Positions 43,274 to 52,055 are shown, counted from the stretch's first letter. The stretch is DNA of 64,000 nt from G963666705 sp963666705 (GCA_963666705.2 CAXXKO010000025.1:124001-188000), one strand, 5' to 3'. The notes: generated from the letters alone by a model not told the origin. Numbers and translations are program-made.

Positions 43274-44348
43274 CGTCCCTATCCGGTTAATGCAGGTAGC
43301 GACCGAGTGTTCTTTATATGTTCGCTCTAAGGGTGTACTGTTCCCGCCTCTGAGGATTGGTCGGGAGACAGGGCATGAGCGGCTTGTTGACGTTCCAAGA
43401 GCGCTACCGAGACGAGGAATCGTGCATCCTGGCCTTGGCGGATCGACGCTGGCCGTCTGGGTTTGCGTGCGCCCGCTGCGGGCACCGGCGGGGCTATCGG
43501 CACAAGGCGCGGGCGCGCGTCTTCGAATGCGCGGCTTGCGGTCGTCAAGAGTCGGTGACGGCGGGAACCATCTTCCACCGCACCCGCACACCGTTGCCCA
43601 AATGGTTCCTGGCGGCGTGGTTGATGGGGCGGGACAAGCGCGGGGTCTCGGCCCTGTTCCTGGCGCGCGAGCTGGGGCTTCGCTATGAGACCGCATGGCT
43701 GATGGCTCACAAGCTGCGCCATGGCTTGGCGGAGCGGCCGGATGCGTTGCTGGACGGCATGGTCGAGGTCGATGAGAGCTACTACGGCGGGCGCGGCAAG
43801 CCCGAGAGCCGGGGCCGCGGGATGGCCAATGCCAACAAGAGCCTGCTCGTGCTGGCGGTGGAGAAGGTGGCGGTGGCGCCGGGCAAGGGGGTCGAGGGCA
43901 GCGGCTTCGTCGCCGGCCGGGCGCGGCTTGCCATCCTGCCCCGGGCCAATGCCGAGCAGCTCGGCGGCTTCGTGCGGGCCGCCGTGACGCCGGGCGCGCG
44001 CCTGCTGACCGACGATTTCAAGGGCTATGCCGGGCTCGGCGCCGTCTACCGGCACCAGCCCACCGTCCAAGGCCAAGGCAAGAACGCCGAGACGCAGATG
44101 CCGATCATCCACGTCCTGTTCAGCAACCTCAAGACCTGGCTCAACGGCACCTACCATGGCGTCAGCGCCAAGCACTTGCCGCGCTATGGCCGGGAATGGG
44201 CCTATCGCTTCAACCGCCGCCGGCGGATCGACGACCTCGGCGACTTCGTCCTGAGCCGCGCCACGGCCCGGCCAACCATCACATACCGCCAGTTGATCCA
44301 CGGCTTGCAACCCCAGGGCGCACGACCTGCCTTAACCGGATAGGGACG
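43274..44348 (+). mobile_element. IS1595-family insertion sequence
   Basis: This 1075-bp element has perfect outer inverted repeats cgtccctatccggttaa and an 8-bp target duplication TAACGTAA (43266-43273 and 44349-44356), as usual for IS1595. It interrupts the VWA gene in the opposite direction. Confidence 0.95.
43375..44343 (+). CDS. IS1595-family transposase
   Basis: This 322-residue transposase has an N-terminal zinc ribbon (CARCGHRRGY...FECAACGR) and a helix-turn-helix region (FLARELGLRYETAWLMAHKLR). The DDE-type core shows VEVDESYYGGR, LLTDDFKGY and HVLFSNLKTWLNGTYHGVSAKHLPRY. The start at 43375 follows gggagacagggc. The frame is intact, so the element may be active. Confidence 0.94.
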   Translation: MSGLLTFQERYRDEESCILALADRRWPSGFACARCGHRRGYRHKARARVFECAACGRQESVTAGTIFHRTRTPLPKWFLAAWLMGRDKRGVSALFLARELGLRYETAWLMAHKLRHGLAERPDALLDGMVEVDESYYGGRGKPESRGRGMANANKSLLVLAVEKVAVAPGKGVEGSGFVAGRARLAILPRANAEQLGGFVRAAVTPGARLLTDDFKGYAGLGAVYRHQPTVQGQGKNAETQMPIIHVLFSNLKTWLNGTYHGVSAKHLPRYGREWAYRFNRRRRIDDLGDFVLSRATARPTITYRQLIHGLQPQGARPALTG

Positions 44349-44748
44349 TAACGTAAACTCTGATGTCACGATAATCCGATAGTCGAGAAAGCAGAAAAGC
44401 TTCTCGAAATGCCGCGGCAAGATCGGTGCCGCCACCTGCTTGTAACGAGCGAATACGGCCCTCAAATTCGGAAAATCGATCAGCTGCGTCATGGAAAAGT
44501 ATATCGGCGTCGCTAGCAAATTGAATGATGGCGACATCCGGAGTTCGTAGCGCGCTAACTCTTCGAATAAGGAGTTCCTTGGCTGCTTCAAGTTTGCTGG
44601 CCCACTCCCCGGTCTCTACCAATCCAACAGGTTCGGGACCGCCACTAAATTTGTTGCGCATAGAACCAGAAGTATCGAGGAAAATGATCCAGATAGAATT
44701 CGCCATGTCGCTCATTTCCCTTCGTTGAACTGATTTGCGGCCCTGACG

Positions 44749-46061
44749 CACTAGTGTCCGGTTAAAAATCGAATAAATTCAATTGGTTGGTTATTTGCGA
44801 AGCGTTGCATCTGTTTTCGTCTCCCGCAAGTGCTTGATGTATGGGCATTTTCTCGAAGAGGGTCACCGAGAGGATCTGTAACAAAGTGTAGAGCGAGGCG
44901 TCCAGGTCGAGGCGCTTCTTGACGATGGCGACGAGGACGTAGACCGAGACGGCAATCCAGATCTGCGTCTTCACCGCGTTCTCCGACGTGCCGTAGAACT
45001 GCTTGATCCGAAGATGCTGCTTGATCCACTTGAAGAAGAGTTCCACCTGCCAGCGGCTTTTGTAGAGCGCGCAGATGGTGGCGGCCGGAAGCGAGAAGTT
45101 GTTGGTGATGAAGACCAGCGTCTTGCCGGACTCGGGGTCCTTGAAGCGGATGCGCCGCAGAAGTTCGGGGTAATCCTGACGGGTGTAGAAGCCGTCCAGG
45201 GAGATGGTCTGGTCGCAAATGATGCCGGTCGAGCGATCCGTCGGCGCCGAATAGACGCGATGAGCATCGATGTTCGACTTGGCACGCGTGACGAAGAAGG
45301 CCCCGGCTTGGTGCAACACATAAAGGCGGGCAAAGTCGACGTAGCCACGATCCACGACGTAGATGGCTCCGGCTTCCGGCAAGAGCATATCGAGGGCATG
45401 AACGTCGTGCAGCTTGCCATCCGAGATGTGGATAAAACTCGGAATGTTGCCCCGCAGGTCGAGCAGCGTGTGCATCTTCACCGCCGCCTTGGTGGTGCGG
45501 AAGTGCGCCCACGGAAAGACCGACAGGCACAGAGCGATGGTCGTCGAGTCCAGGGCGTAGACGGTATTGGTCAGGTCCAACCCCAGTTCTTCGTCGACGT
45601 ACAGCGTCCTCGCCTGGGTGATGAGCCGCTGGGCCAACGCCGCATGGATACGCCAGTCGCGCCTTTCGTTGGCATCGGCCAGCGTCGAGCGCCGGACCGG
45701 CTGGCGGAAGCCCATGTGATAGAGTTTCGATGCGTGGACCGAGAGGCAGGTCTCGATGTCGCGCAGGCTTTCCCGGTAGGTCAGCTGGGCGAAGGCCATG
45801 GACCGGTATTGCTCGGCGCAGGAAAGCGTCCGGACCCGGTGATCGCCGCCATACCGGTCGACGATCCGCGTGAAAGTAGTCCATGGCAGGAAGTCCATGA
45901 GCTGAGCGAACAGGGTCTTGCCGGTGTTCATGAGCATCTCCTCGGAGAAACTCCGAAAAGTGCTCCATCCAATTCAAATCGACACCATGCATTTTCGCTT
46001 CAAACCCCGCAGAAATCCTGGCTCTCAAAGCCAGCACCGCTCAGTTAACCGGACAGCAGTG
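44749..46061 (-). mobile_element. IS4-family insertion sequence
   Basis: This 1313-bp element is bounded by CACTAGTGTCCGGTTAA on the left and the complement of CACTGCTGTCCGGTTAA on the right. It has a 9-bp duplication GCCCTGACG (44740-44748 and 46062-46070). It lies in the leader of the VWA gene, so it separates that gene from its promoter region. Confidence 0.93.
44762..45931 (-). CDS. IS4-family transposase
   Basis: This is a 389-residue DDE transposase. The readable core motifs are VYALDSTTIALCL (first Asp), AIYVVDRGYVDF (second Asp) and the YREK-like block YKSRWQVELFFKWIKQHLRIK with the catalytic Glu. The N-terminal part (TLSCAEQYRSMAFAQLTYRESLRDIE) is typical of the ISPepr1-like subgroup. 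The start at 45931 follows gaggagatgctc; an ATG two codons earlier (45937) is also possible. Confidence 0.93.
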   Translation of the reverse strand: MNTGKTLFAQLMDFLPWTTFTRIVDRYGGDHRVRTLSCAEQYRSMAFAQLTYRESLRDIETCLSVHASKLYHMGFRQPVRRSTLADANERRDWRIHAALAQRLITQARTLYVDEELGLDLTNTVYALDSTTIALCLSVFPWAHFRTTKAAVKMHTLLDLRGNIPSFIHISDGKLHDVHALDMLLPEAGAIYVVDRGYVDFARLYVLHQAGAFFVTRAKSNIDAHRVYSAPTDRSTGIICDQTISLDGFYTRQDYPELLRRIRFKDPESGKTLVFITNNFSLPAATICALYKSRWQVELFFKWIKQHLRIKQFYGTSENAVKTQIWIAVSVYVLVAIVKKRLDLDASLYTLLQILSVTLFEKMPIHQALAGDENRCNASQITNQLNLFDF

Positions 46062-46070
46062 GCCCTGACG

Positions 46071-46172
46071 TTGAATTCTTACAAATATACAGAGGATTAC
46101 GTGCTAAATCCTCAGTCAATCCTTCTATAATACAATATTAAGTTTCCGTCGGCAATCGGTTGTAAAGCCAAC
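46071..46172. other. AT-rich remnant upstream of the VWA gene
   Basis: This is a short AT-rich stretch of the foreign insert between the IS4 and ISNCY elements. It holds an inverted repeat gaggatt-acgtgcta-aatcctc (46092-46113) and the left copy of the ISNCY target duplication (46156-46172). It probably contained the original VWA promoter. No gene is visible. Confidence 0.5.
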
Positions 46173-47582
46173 TGTAGATAGCACACGATCTGTCCGTTCT
46201 ATGTAGCACACGATCTGTCCGGTTTATTGAGCCTCCTGTTTGAAGGGGGTGGGATGAGACGGACAGATGTTTTGCAAGGTGTGCGCATGATGAGGTTTCG
46301 GGATGTTTTCGGTCGTTGTGAGGCGGGATCGTTGAGCCAGTTGGAGGCGGCGGAGGTGCTTGGGGTCGGCGAGCGCACGTTTCGGCGCTGGTGCCGTCGT
46401 TTCGAGTGTGAGGGCGATGCGGGGCTTCTGGACCGGCGTCTGGGCAAGCCGTCGCCCAAGCGGGTGCCGGTGGACGAGGCGATGCGGGTCGAAGCTCTTT
46501 ACCGCGAGCGCTACGCGGGTTTCACGGTCAAGCACTTCCACGAGCACCTGGTGAAGGACCACGGCTTCCGCTGGGGTTACACCTGGACCAAGACGTTTCT
46601 CCACGGCCGCGGCCTGGCGGCGCCGGCGCCCAGGCGCGGGGCGCACCGGCGCAAGCGGCCGCGGCGGCCGCTCGTGGGCATGATGCTGCATCAGGACGGC
46701 TCGACGCACCGCTGGCTGCCGGGCCGCGACGAAGAGCAGGATATGATCGTCTCTCTGGACGATGCGAGCGGGGCGATCTACTCGGGCTTCCTGGTCGCCG
46801 AGGAGGGCACCATGTCGAGCTTCCAGGGGCTGGGCGAGGTGTTCGGCCGGCACGGGCTGCCGTGCGCGCTCTACACCGACCGCGCGAGCCACTACTTCCA
46901 CACCCCCCAGGCGGGTGGCAAGGTGGACCGCGACAAGCCCTCCCAGCTCGGACGGGCCTTGGCCCAGCTCGGCATCGAGCACATCGCGGCCTATTCGCCG
47001 GAGGCGCGCGGGCGCTCCGAGCGCGCCTTCCGCACCTTGCAGGACCGGCTCCCCAAGGAGTTGGCATTGGCCGGCGTCTCGACGATCGAAGGGGCCAACC
47101 GCTTCCTCGCCGAGACCTTCATTCCCGACTACAATGCGCGCTTCGCGATCGCTCCCGAAGAGCCGGGCTCGGCCTTCGTCGCCGTGCCGGCGGAACAGTG
47201 GCGCGACGTGCTGTGCGTCCAGGAGACGCGCACCGTCGGCAACGACAACACCGTACGCTTCCACGGCATCGTCCTGCAGATCCCGCCGTCATCGCTGAGG
47301 CCGCACTACGTCAAGGCCAAGGTCCGCGTCCACCACTATCCGGACGCCACCTACGCCATATTCCACGGGCCGCGCCCGATCGCCCGCTACCGAGGCGATG
47401 GCGCGCTTCTGGAAGGAGACACCATGAAGAGGGCCGCGTGATGCCGCTCGACGCGACCCGCCCGTGGATAAGTGGACAGCTCGGCTACGCCGACCTGACC
47501 ACTTCCCCACAGGCGCCACAACATCAACAGAGCGGTCAATCGATGTGCTACATAAACCGGCCAACTTAATTCGCTATCTACA
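46173..47582 (+). mobile_element. ISNCY-type insertion sequence, copy 2
   Basis: This 1410-bp element has the same ends as copy 1 (TGTAGATAGC...GCTATCTACA) and is flanked by the 17-bp duplication TCGGTTGTAAAGCCAAC (46156-46172 and 47583-47599). It reads rightward, opposite to copy 1. Each copy keeps its own matching duplication, so the two have not recombined with each other since insertion. Confidence 0.95.
46254..47441 (+). CDS. ISNCY-type DDE transposase (copy 2)
   Basis: This 395-residue transposase appears the same in protein sequence as the one at 371-1558: helix-turn-helix GVGERTFRRW, core MMLHQDGSTHRWL / LYTDRASHY / SERAFRTLQD, and a C-terminal beta domain ending EGDTMKRAA. The start follows tgaagggggtggg. 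It is intact, and together with the perfect duplications this indicates recent movement. Confidence 0.9.
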   Translation: MRRTDVLQGVRMMRFRDVFGRCEAGSLSQLEAAEVLGVGERTFRRWCRRFECEGDAGLLDRRLGKPSPKRVPVDEAMRVEALYRERYAGFTVKHFHEHLVKDHGFRWGYTWTKTFLHGRGLAAPAPRRGAHRRKRPRRPLVGMMLHQDGSTHRWLPGRDEEQDMIVSLDDASGAIYSGFLVAEEGTMSSFQGLGEVFGRHGLPCALYTDRASHYFHTPQAGGKVDRDKPSQLGRALAQLGIEHIAAYSPEARGRSERAFRTLQDRLPKELALAGVSTIEGANRFLAETFIPDYNARFAIAPEEPGSAFVAVPAEQWRDVLCVQETRTVGNDNTVRFHGIVLQIPPSSLRPHYVKAKVRVHHYPDATYAIFHGPRPIARYRGDGALLEGDTMKRAA

Positions 47583-47698
47583 TCGGTTGTAAAGCCAACG
47601 TTCAAGTCCAGTTCGCAGTTTGTGAGCACCAATCCCCAAACTGAGACACCACCGACGCACGGCTCACTCCGGTCAGTGAAAAACCCCGCCGGCGCCCC

Positions 47699-48439
47699 TC
47701 ATATCATCGCCATGCCGCCGTTGACGTGCAGGGTCTGGCCGGTGACGTAGGCCGATTCGGCGCTCGCGAGGAAGGCGACGCAGGCGGCCACGTCGTCGGG
47801 GGCACCGAAGCGCCCCGCCGGGATGCGGCCCAGGAGCTGCTCGCGCTGGGCCTCGGCCAGCCCATCCGTCATGGCCGTCTCGATGAAGCCCGGGGCGACG
47901 CAGTTGACGGTCACGCCGCGCCCCGCGACCTCGCCCGCGAGCGCCTTCGACATGCCGACCATGCCGGCCTTGGACGCGGCGTAGTTGGCCTGGCCCGGGT
48001 TGCCGGTGGCGCCGACCACGGAGGTGATGGCGATGATGCGCCCCCAGCGCCGCTTCAGCATGCCGCGCATGGCGGCGCGGGCGAGGCGGAAGCCCGCCGT
48101 CAGGTTCACGTCGATGACCGCCTGCCAGTCCGCGTCGCCCATGCGCATGGCGAGGCCGTCGCGGGTGAGGCCGGCGTTGTTGACGAGGATGTCGATCTGT
48201 CCCGCCGCCGCCTCGGCCGCCGCGATCAGCGCCCCCGCCGCCTCGGGCTCGGCCAGGTTTGCGGGTGCCGGGTGGGCACGCGCGCCGAGATCGGCGGCGA
48301 GGGATTCGAGCGCCTCCGCCCGGGTGCCCGAAAGCACCACGGTGGCGCCCTGGGCGTGGAGGGTGCGGGCGATGGCGCCGCCGATGCCGCCCGAGGCGCC
48401 GGTGACGAGGGCGGACTTGCCGGTGAGGTCGAACATCAT
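47699..48439 (-). CDS. fabG: 3-oxoacyl-ACP reductase
   Basis: This 246-residue SDR reduces 3-oxoacyl-ACP with NADPH. It shows TGASGGIGGAIA, NNAGLTRDGLAMRM, the catalytic Ser in AITSVVGATGNPGQ, and YAASK, the full FabG pattern. It lies 9 bp behind fabD. Normally acpP would follow at once; here the next chromosomal gene is 6 kb away across foreign DNA. The 47600-47698 gap contains no gene. Confidence 0.95.
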   Translation of the reverse strand: MMFDLTGKSALVTGASGGIGGAIARTLHAQGATVVLSGTRAEALESLAADLGARAHPAPANLAEPEAAGALIAAAEAAAGQIDILVNNAGLTRDGLAMRMGDADWQAVIDVNLTAGFRLARAAMRGMLKRRWGRIIAITSVVGATGNPGQANYAASKAGMVGMSKALAGEVAGRGVTVNCVAPGFIETAMTDGLAEAQREQLLGRIPAGRFGAPDDVAACVAFLASAESAYVTGQTLHVNGGMAMI

Positions 48440-48448
48440 GTGCCGCCC

Positions 48449-49390
48449 CTAGGCGGAGCCGAGGAACGCCTCGACCTCGGCCGGGGCGCCGATGGACGCG
48501 GTCACGAAATCGCGGTCGATGCGCCGCGCGAGGCCGGCGAGGACGCGCCCCGCACCAAGCTCGACGACCTCCCCCACCCCGGCATCGCGGAGGTAGAGCA
48601 TGCTTTCCCGCCAGCGCACCATGGTGGTCACCTGGCGAACCAGGAGGCGCCCGATCTCGTCCGGGTCGGCGACGGGCGCGGCCGTCACGTTGGCGACCAC
48701 CGGGACAACCGGCTCCACGAGCGCCGCCGCATCGAGCGCGGCCGCCATGACCGCGGCCGCCGGCGCCATCAGGGCGCAGTGGAACGGCGCGCTCACCGCG
48801 AGCGGGATGGCGCGCTTGGCCCCCTTCTCGACCGCGAGCGCGATGGCCCGCTCGACCGCCGCCGCCGAGCCGCTGACCACCACCTGCCCGCCGCCGTTGT
48901 CGTTGGCGAGGTCGCAGACCTCGTCCCCGGCCGCCTCGCGCGCGAGGTCGGCCACGGCATCGATCTCAAGGCCGATGATGGCGGCCATGGCGCCGGCGCC
49001 GACGGGCACCGCCTCCTGCATGGCGCGGCCGCGGGTCTTGAGCAGGCCCGCGGCCTCGGCGAGGGAGAGGGCGCCGGCCGCCGCGAGCGCCGAATATTCG
49101 CCCAGCGAGTGGCCGGCCACGAAGCTGGCCGCGTCGCGCAGGACGAGGTTGCCATCACGCTCGAGCACGCGCAGGACGGCGAGGCTGACCGCCATCAGGG
49201 CCGGCTGGGCGTTCTCGGTCAGCACCAGCTCGTCCTCCGGCCCCTCGAACATGAGGCGGCTCAGGCGCTGGGAGAGCGCGTCATCGACCTCTTCGAACAC
49301 GTCGCGCGCGGGCGCGAAGGCGGCGGCCAGCTCCCGCCCCATGCCGACGGCCTGGGACCCTTGGCCCGGAAAGAGGAATGCGCGTGTCAT
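48449..49390 (-). CDS. fabD: Malonyl-CoA:ACP transacylase
   Basis: This 313-residue enzyme loads malonate onto ACP. It has the oxyanion-hole motif FLFPGQGSQ, the active-site Ser95 in GHSLGEYSAL and the His of APFHCALM. The start at 49390 (MTRAFLFPGQGSQ) is fixed by homology. It is the first gene of the fab cluster and is divergent from rpsF, with about 195 bp between them. Confidence 0.96.
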   Translation of the reverse strand: MTRAFLFPGQGSQAVGMGRELAAAFAPARDVFEEVDDALSQRLSRLMFEGPEDELVLTENAQPALMAVSLAVLRVLERDGNLVLRDAASFVAGHSLGEYSALAAAGALSLAEAAGLLKTRGRAMQEAVPVGAGAMAAIIGLEIDAVADLAREAAGDEVCDLANDNGGGQVVVSGSAAAVERAIALAVEKGAKRAIPLAVSAPFHCALMAPAAAVMAAALDAAALVEPVVPVVANVTAAPVADPDEIGRLLVRQVTTMVRWRESMLYLRDAGVGEVVELGAGRVLAGLARRIDRDFVTASIGAPAEVEAFLGSA

Positions 49391-49489
49391 GTATGGCCCC
49401 GGTCCTTGCATCGAGCGGCGGCCCAGTGATACCTTTCGCCCAGATGCTGTCAAGCGCCCGCTCCCTTGGCGAGCGGGGCGCGAATGGTT

Positions 49490-49517
49490 TTGCGAAATAG
49501 CTGGATTGTTGTATAAA
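49490..49517 (+). promoter_or_regulatory. Likely promoter of the rpsF operon
   Basis: TTGCGA (49490-49495) and TATAAA (49512-49517) are spaced by 16 bp, forming a sigma70-type promoter about 70 bp upstream of rpsF. A GC-rich hairpin (gcgcccgctc...gagcggggcgc) lies just before it, between the divergent fabD and rpsF genes. Confidence 0.5.
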
Positions 49518-49585
49518 CCGGCGCTCGCCCGCGCCCGCGGCGCAATAAGGCGCCGGGTGCGGGCCATCAGTTGGAGACAGACGAA

Positions 49586-50131
49586 ATGCCGTTGTACGAA
49601 AGCGTGTTCATCGCGCGGCAGGACATCTCCCAGACCCAGGTCGAGGCCTTGCTCGAGCGTTTCGGCGGCATCGTCACCGAGGGCGGCGGCGAGGTCGGCA
49701 AGACCGAGTATTGGGGCGTGCGTGGCCTGGCCTACCGCATCAAGAAGAACCGCAAGGGCCATTACGTGATGATGAGCCTCGATGCGCCCGCGCCGGCGAT
49801 CCAGGAGATGGAGCGCAACATGCGGCTCGACGAGGACATCCTGCGCTACCTCACCTTGAAGGTCGATGCCTTCGAGGAGGGACCCTCGATCATGATGCAG
49901 CGCGGCCGCGACGACCGAGGCCGCGGCGGGCGCCGCGACCGGGACGATCGCCCGGGCCGGGACGAGCACCGCGACAGGCCGCCCGGGGGCAACATGGACG
50001 AGGCTCGCACCGCGGCGCCCAAGGCTCCCGCGGTGGTGCCCGAGACTCCCGTGGCGGCGCCCGAGCCTCCCGCGGTGGTGCCCGAAGAGGGCGCGGCGAC
50101 GGCCAGCAAATCCGAAGGAGTTGACGAATGA
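49586..50131 (+). CDS. rpsF: 30S ribosomal protein S6
   Basis: This is a 181-residue protein whose first 100 or so residues are the S6 fold (MPLYESVFIARQDISQ, EYWGVRGLAYRIKKNRKGHY, EDILRYLTLKVD). The tail is long: a charged Arg/Asp-rich stretch followed by Pro/Ala/Val repeats (PAVVPETPVAAPEPPAVVPEE), longer than usual even for Alphaproteobacteria. The start follows ttggagacag. The stop overlaps the rpsR start (ATGA). Confidence 0.96.
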   Translation: MPLYESVFIARQDISQTQVEALLERFGGIVTEGGGEVGKTEYWGVRGLAYRIKKNRKGHYVMMSLDAPAPAIQEMERNMRLDEDILRYLTLKVDAFEEGPSIMMQRGRDDRGRGGRRDRDDRPGRDEHRDRPPGGNMDEARTAAPKAPAVVPETPVAAPEPPAVVPEEGAATASKSEGVDE

Positions 50132-50391
50132 GCCCGCCTCAGGCACGCGGCGGATCCGGGCCCGGCGCACGCCGGCCCTTTTTCCGGCGGCGCAAGAGCT
50201 GTCCTTTCTCGGGGCCCAAGGCGCCGAAGATCGACTACAAGGACGTGCGCATGCTTCAGCGCTACACCTCCGAGCGCGGCAAGATGGTGCCGAGCCGGAT
50301 CACGGCCGTGTCGGCAAAGAAGCAGCGCGAGCTGGCCAAGGCCATCAAGCGGGCGCGATTCCTGGCGCTGATGCCCTACATCGTCCGGTAA
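50128..50391 (+). CDS. rpsR: 30S ribosomal protein S18
   Basis: This 87-residue S18 has the conserved core RRRKSCPFS, IDYKDVRMLQRYTSERGKMVPSRIT, KQRELAKAIKRARFLALMPY. The start overlaps the rpsF stop by one base of the ATGA, giving translational coupling. S18 binds S6 directly in the small subunit. Confidence 0.97.
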   Translation: MSPPQARGGSGPGARRPFFRRRKSCPFSGPKAPKIDYKDVRMLQRYTSERGKMVPSRITAVSAKKQRELAKAIKRARFLALMPYIVR

Positions 50392-50408
50392 CCGGGCCGG
50401 CACGCGCC

Positions 50409-51338
50409 ATGTCCAGGGACATGCTCCTCGCCCTGGGTGGCGGCGCGGCGAGCGCTCTTTTCCTCCTGTCCCTGATGACCGGCACGCCCGGCGCCATGAT
50501 CCTGGCGCTCGTCGCCCCGTTGCCGCTCTTCCTGGTTGGACTCGGCCTCGGCCCCGCGGCCGGCGCCCTCGCCGGCACCGCCGGGGCCGCGATCTCGACG
50601 CTTCTCGGGGGACTCCTCGTGGGCGCCGTCTACCTCTTCATCTTCGCCGCCCCGTCCCTGTTCCTCGCCCGTCAGGCGCTGCTCAACCGGGCCGAGGCCG
50701 GGGGCGTCACGGAATGGTATCCGCCCGGCCTGCTGGTGGGGTGGGCCGCGGCCATGGGCGGCGCGATCCTCGTCGTCGCCACCCTCATGCTGGCGGGCTC
50801 GGAAGGTGGCATCGAGGGGCAGGTCCGCGAGCTGCTATCGGAAGCGGCCGAGTATATCACCCAAGGCGCCCTCGACCCCGGGGAGGCTATCGCGATCCAG
50901 GTCTATGCCGACAACTTCCCGGCGTTGGCCTTGTGCACGTGGCTGCTCATGACCGCGATCAACGGCATCGCGGCCCAGAACCTGCTGGTGCGCCAGGGGC
51001 GCAACCGGCGGCCGACGCCCGATATCATCGATATCGAGGCGCCCAGCTGGATACCGTTCGCGGTCGCGGCCGCGCTCCTGCTCGCCTTAGTGGGCGCCGG
51101 CACTCTCGCCTTCCTGGGGCGCAACTTGGCGCTCATCCTCGCGGCACCCTATTTCTTCGTGGGTCTTGCCGTGATTCACGCGCTGGCCCGGCGCGCGGCC
51201 AACAAGTCCGTCATCCTGGCGGCGTTTTATGGGCTATTGATATTCCTCGGCATCATTGCGATGCTGGCGGTGATGGTGCTCGGGTTCGTTGAAACCTGGG
51301 CCGGGCTGCGCCGGCGGGCCAAGGGTCCGAGCACCTAG
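50409..51338 (+). CDS. DUF2232-family membrane protein
   Basis: This 309-residue polytopic membrane protein has about eight hydrophobic helices (for example LGGGAASALFLLSLMTG, ILALVAPLPLFLVGLGLG, VGWAAAMGGAILVVATLML, LVGAGTLAFLGRNLALILAAPYFFVGLAV). Its place between rpsR and rplI is the standard location of DUF2232/YybS-like proteins in Alphaproteobacteria. Function is unknown. The start at 50409 follows the rpsR stop by 17 bp. Confidence 0.85.
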   Translation: MSRDMLLALGGGAASALFLLSLMTGTPGAMILALVAPLPLFLVGLGLGPAAGALAGTAGAAISTLLGGLLVGAVYLFIFAAPSLFLARQALLNRAEAGGVTEWYPPGLLVGWAAAMGGAILVVATLMLAGSEGGIEGQVRELLSEAAEYITQGALDPGEAIAIQVYADNFPALALCTWLLMTAINGIAAQNLLVRQGRNRRPTPDIIDIEAPSWIPFAVAAALLLALVGAGTLAFLGRNLALILAAPYFFVGLAVIHALARRAANKSVILAAFYGLLIFLGIIAMLAVMVLGFVETWAGLRRRAKGPST

Positions 51339-51349
51339 GAGGTTCTGCC

Positions 51350-51973
51350 ATGCAAGTCATCCTGCTCGAGCGCGTCGAGAGGCTGGGCGACATGGGCGAC
51401 GAGGTGGTCGTCAAGCCCGGTTACGCCCGCAACTACCTGCTGCCCCGCAAGAAGGCGCTGAGGGTTACCAAGGACAACCGCGTGCTGTTCGAGGCACGGC
51501 GCGGCGAGCTCGAGGAAGCCAACCGCAAGCGGCGGGACGAGGCGCTCGGAATCGCCGGCGGCATGGACGGCCTGACCCTGATCCTCATCCGCCAGGCCGG
51601 CGATACGGGCCAGCTCTACGGATCGGTCTCGGCCCGCGATATCGTCGCGGCGCTCGACCCCGCGGGCTTCAAGGTCGATCGGGGCCAGATCCAGCTCGAC
51701 CGCCCGATCAAGGACCTCGGCCTCTACCAGGTGCGCGTCGTGCTGCATGCCGAGGTGACCGAGACCATCACCGTCAACGTCGCCCGCACCGAGGCCGAGG
51801 CCGCCGCCCAGGCCGAGCGCGCGGCGGAGGAGGCCGCGGCAGAAGCGGCCGAGGACGCGGAGGCTAGCGCGCCGGTGACCCCGGCGGTGGCCGAAGAGCC
51901 AAACGAGTCAGAGGCGGCATCCGCCGAAGGTGGCGACGACGCCGGGGCGGGCACGGGGCGGGACGACCAGTAG
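51350..51973 (+). CDS. rplI: 50S ribosomal protein L9
   Basis: This 207-residue L9 has the N-terminal rRNA-binding signature LLERVERLGDMGDEVVVKPGYARNYLLP and the C-terminal domain to about residue 150. It is extended by an Ala/Glu-rich acidic tail (AERAAEEAAAEAAEDAE). Such tails occur in alphaproteobacterial L9. The start follows ctaggaggttctgcc. Confidence 0.97.
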   Translation: MQVILLERVERLGDMGDEVVVKPGYARNYLLPRKKALRVTKDNRVLFEARRGELEEANRKRRDEALGIAGGMDGLTLILIRQAGDTGQLYGSVSARDIVAALDPAGFKVDRGQIQLDRPIKDLGLYQVRVVLHAEVTETITVNVARTEAEAAAQAERAAEEAAAEAAEDAEASAPVTPAVAEEPNESEAASAEGGDDAGAGTGRDDQ

Positions 51974-52055
51974 GCCAGGCCCCACGCCGGAGCGGACGGA
52001 AAGGAGACCGCCGCTCGGGCTGGGCGCTCTGAAGCCAGGAAGCGGAGGCGTTCCA

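Larger units (their letters stand above)
42433..44706 (-). pseudogene. VWA-domain/coiled-coil protein gene, split by an IS1595 element
   Basis: The 5' part is 44706-44349 and the 3' part 43273-42433. Removing the IS and one TAACGTAA gives one 396-residue frame (RDIRVYV joined to ISDGLTDADQ). The N-terminal von Willebrand A domain keeps its metal site: DTSGSM, GGGTDLAAAF and the Asp in VISDGLTD. The C-terminal third is a charged coiled coil (KREFAKKIADLKLQKGELEVKKLRAEASE). Base composition is far AT-richer than the neighbours, so the gene is probably acquired. Function is unknown. An IS4-family element has also landed 42 bp upstream of its start. Confidence 0.82.

Noticed and set aside
44740..46070. 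Shared TGTCCGGTT-like words at the ends of the IS4, IS1595 and ISNCY elements as sign of one composite transposon.
   Set aside because: Each element has its own complete inverted repeats and its own duplication of different length, so they inserted independently.
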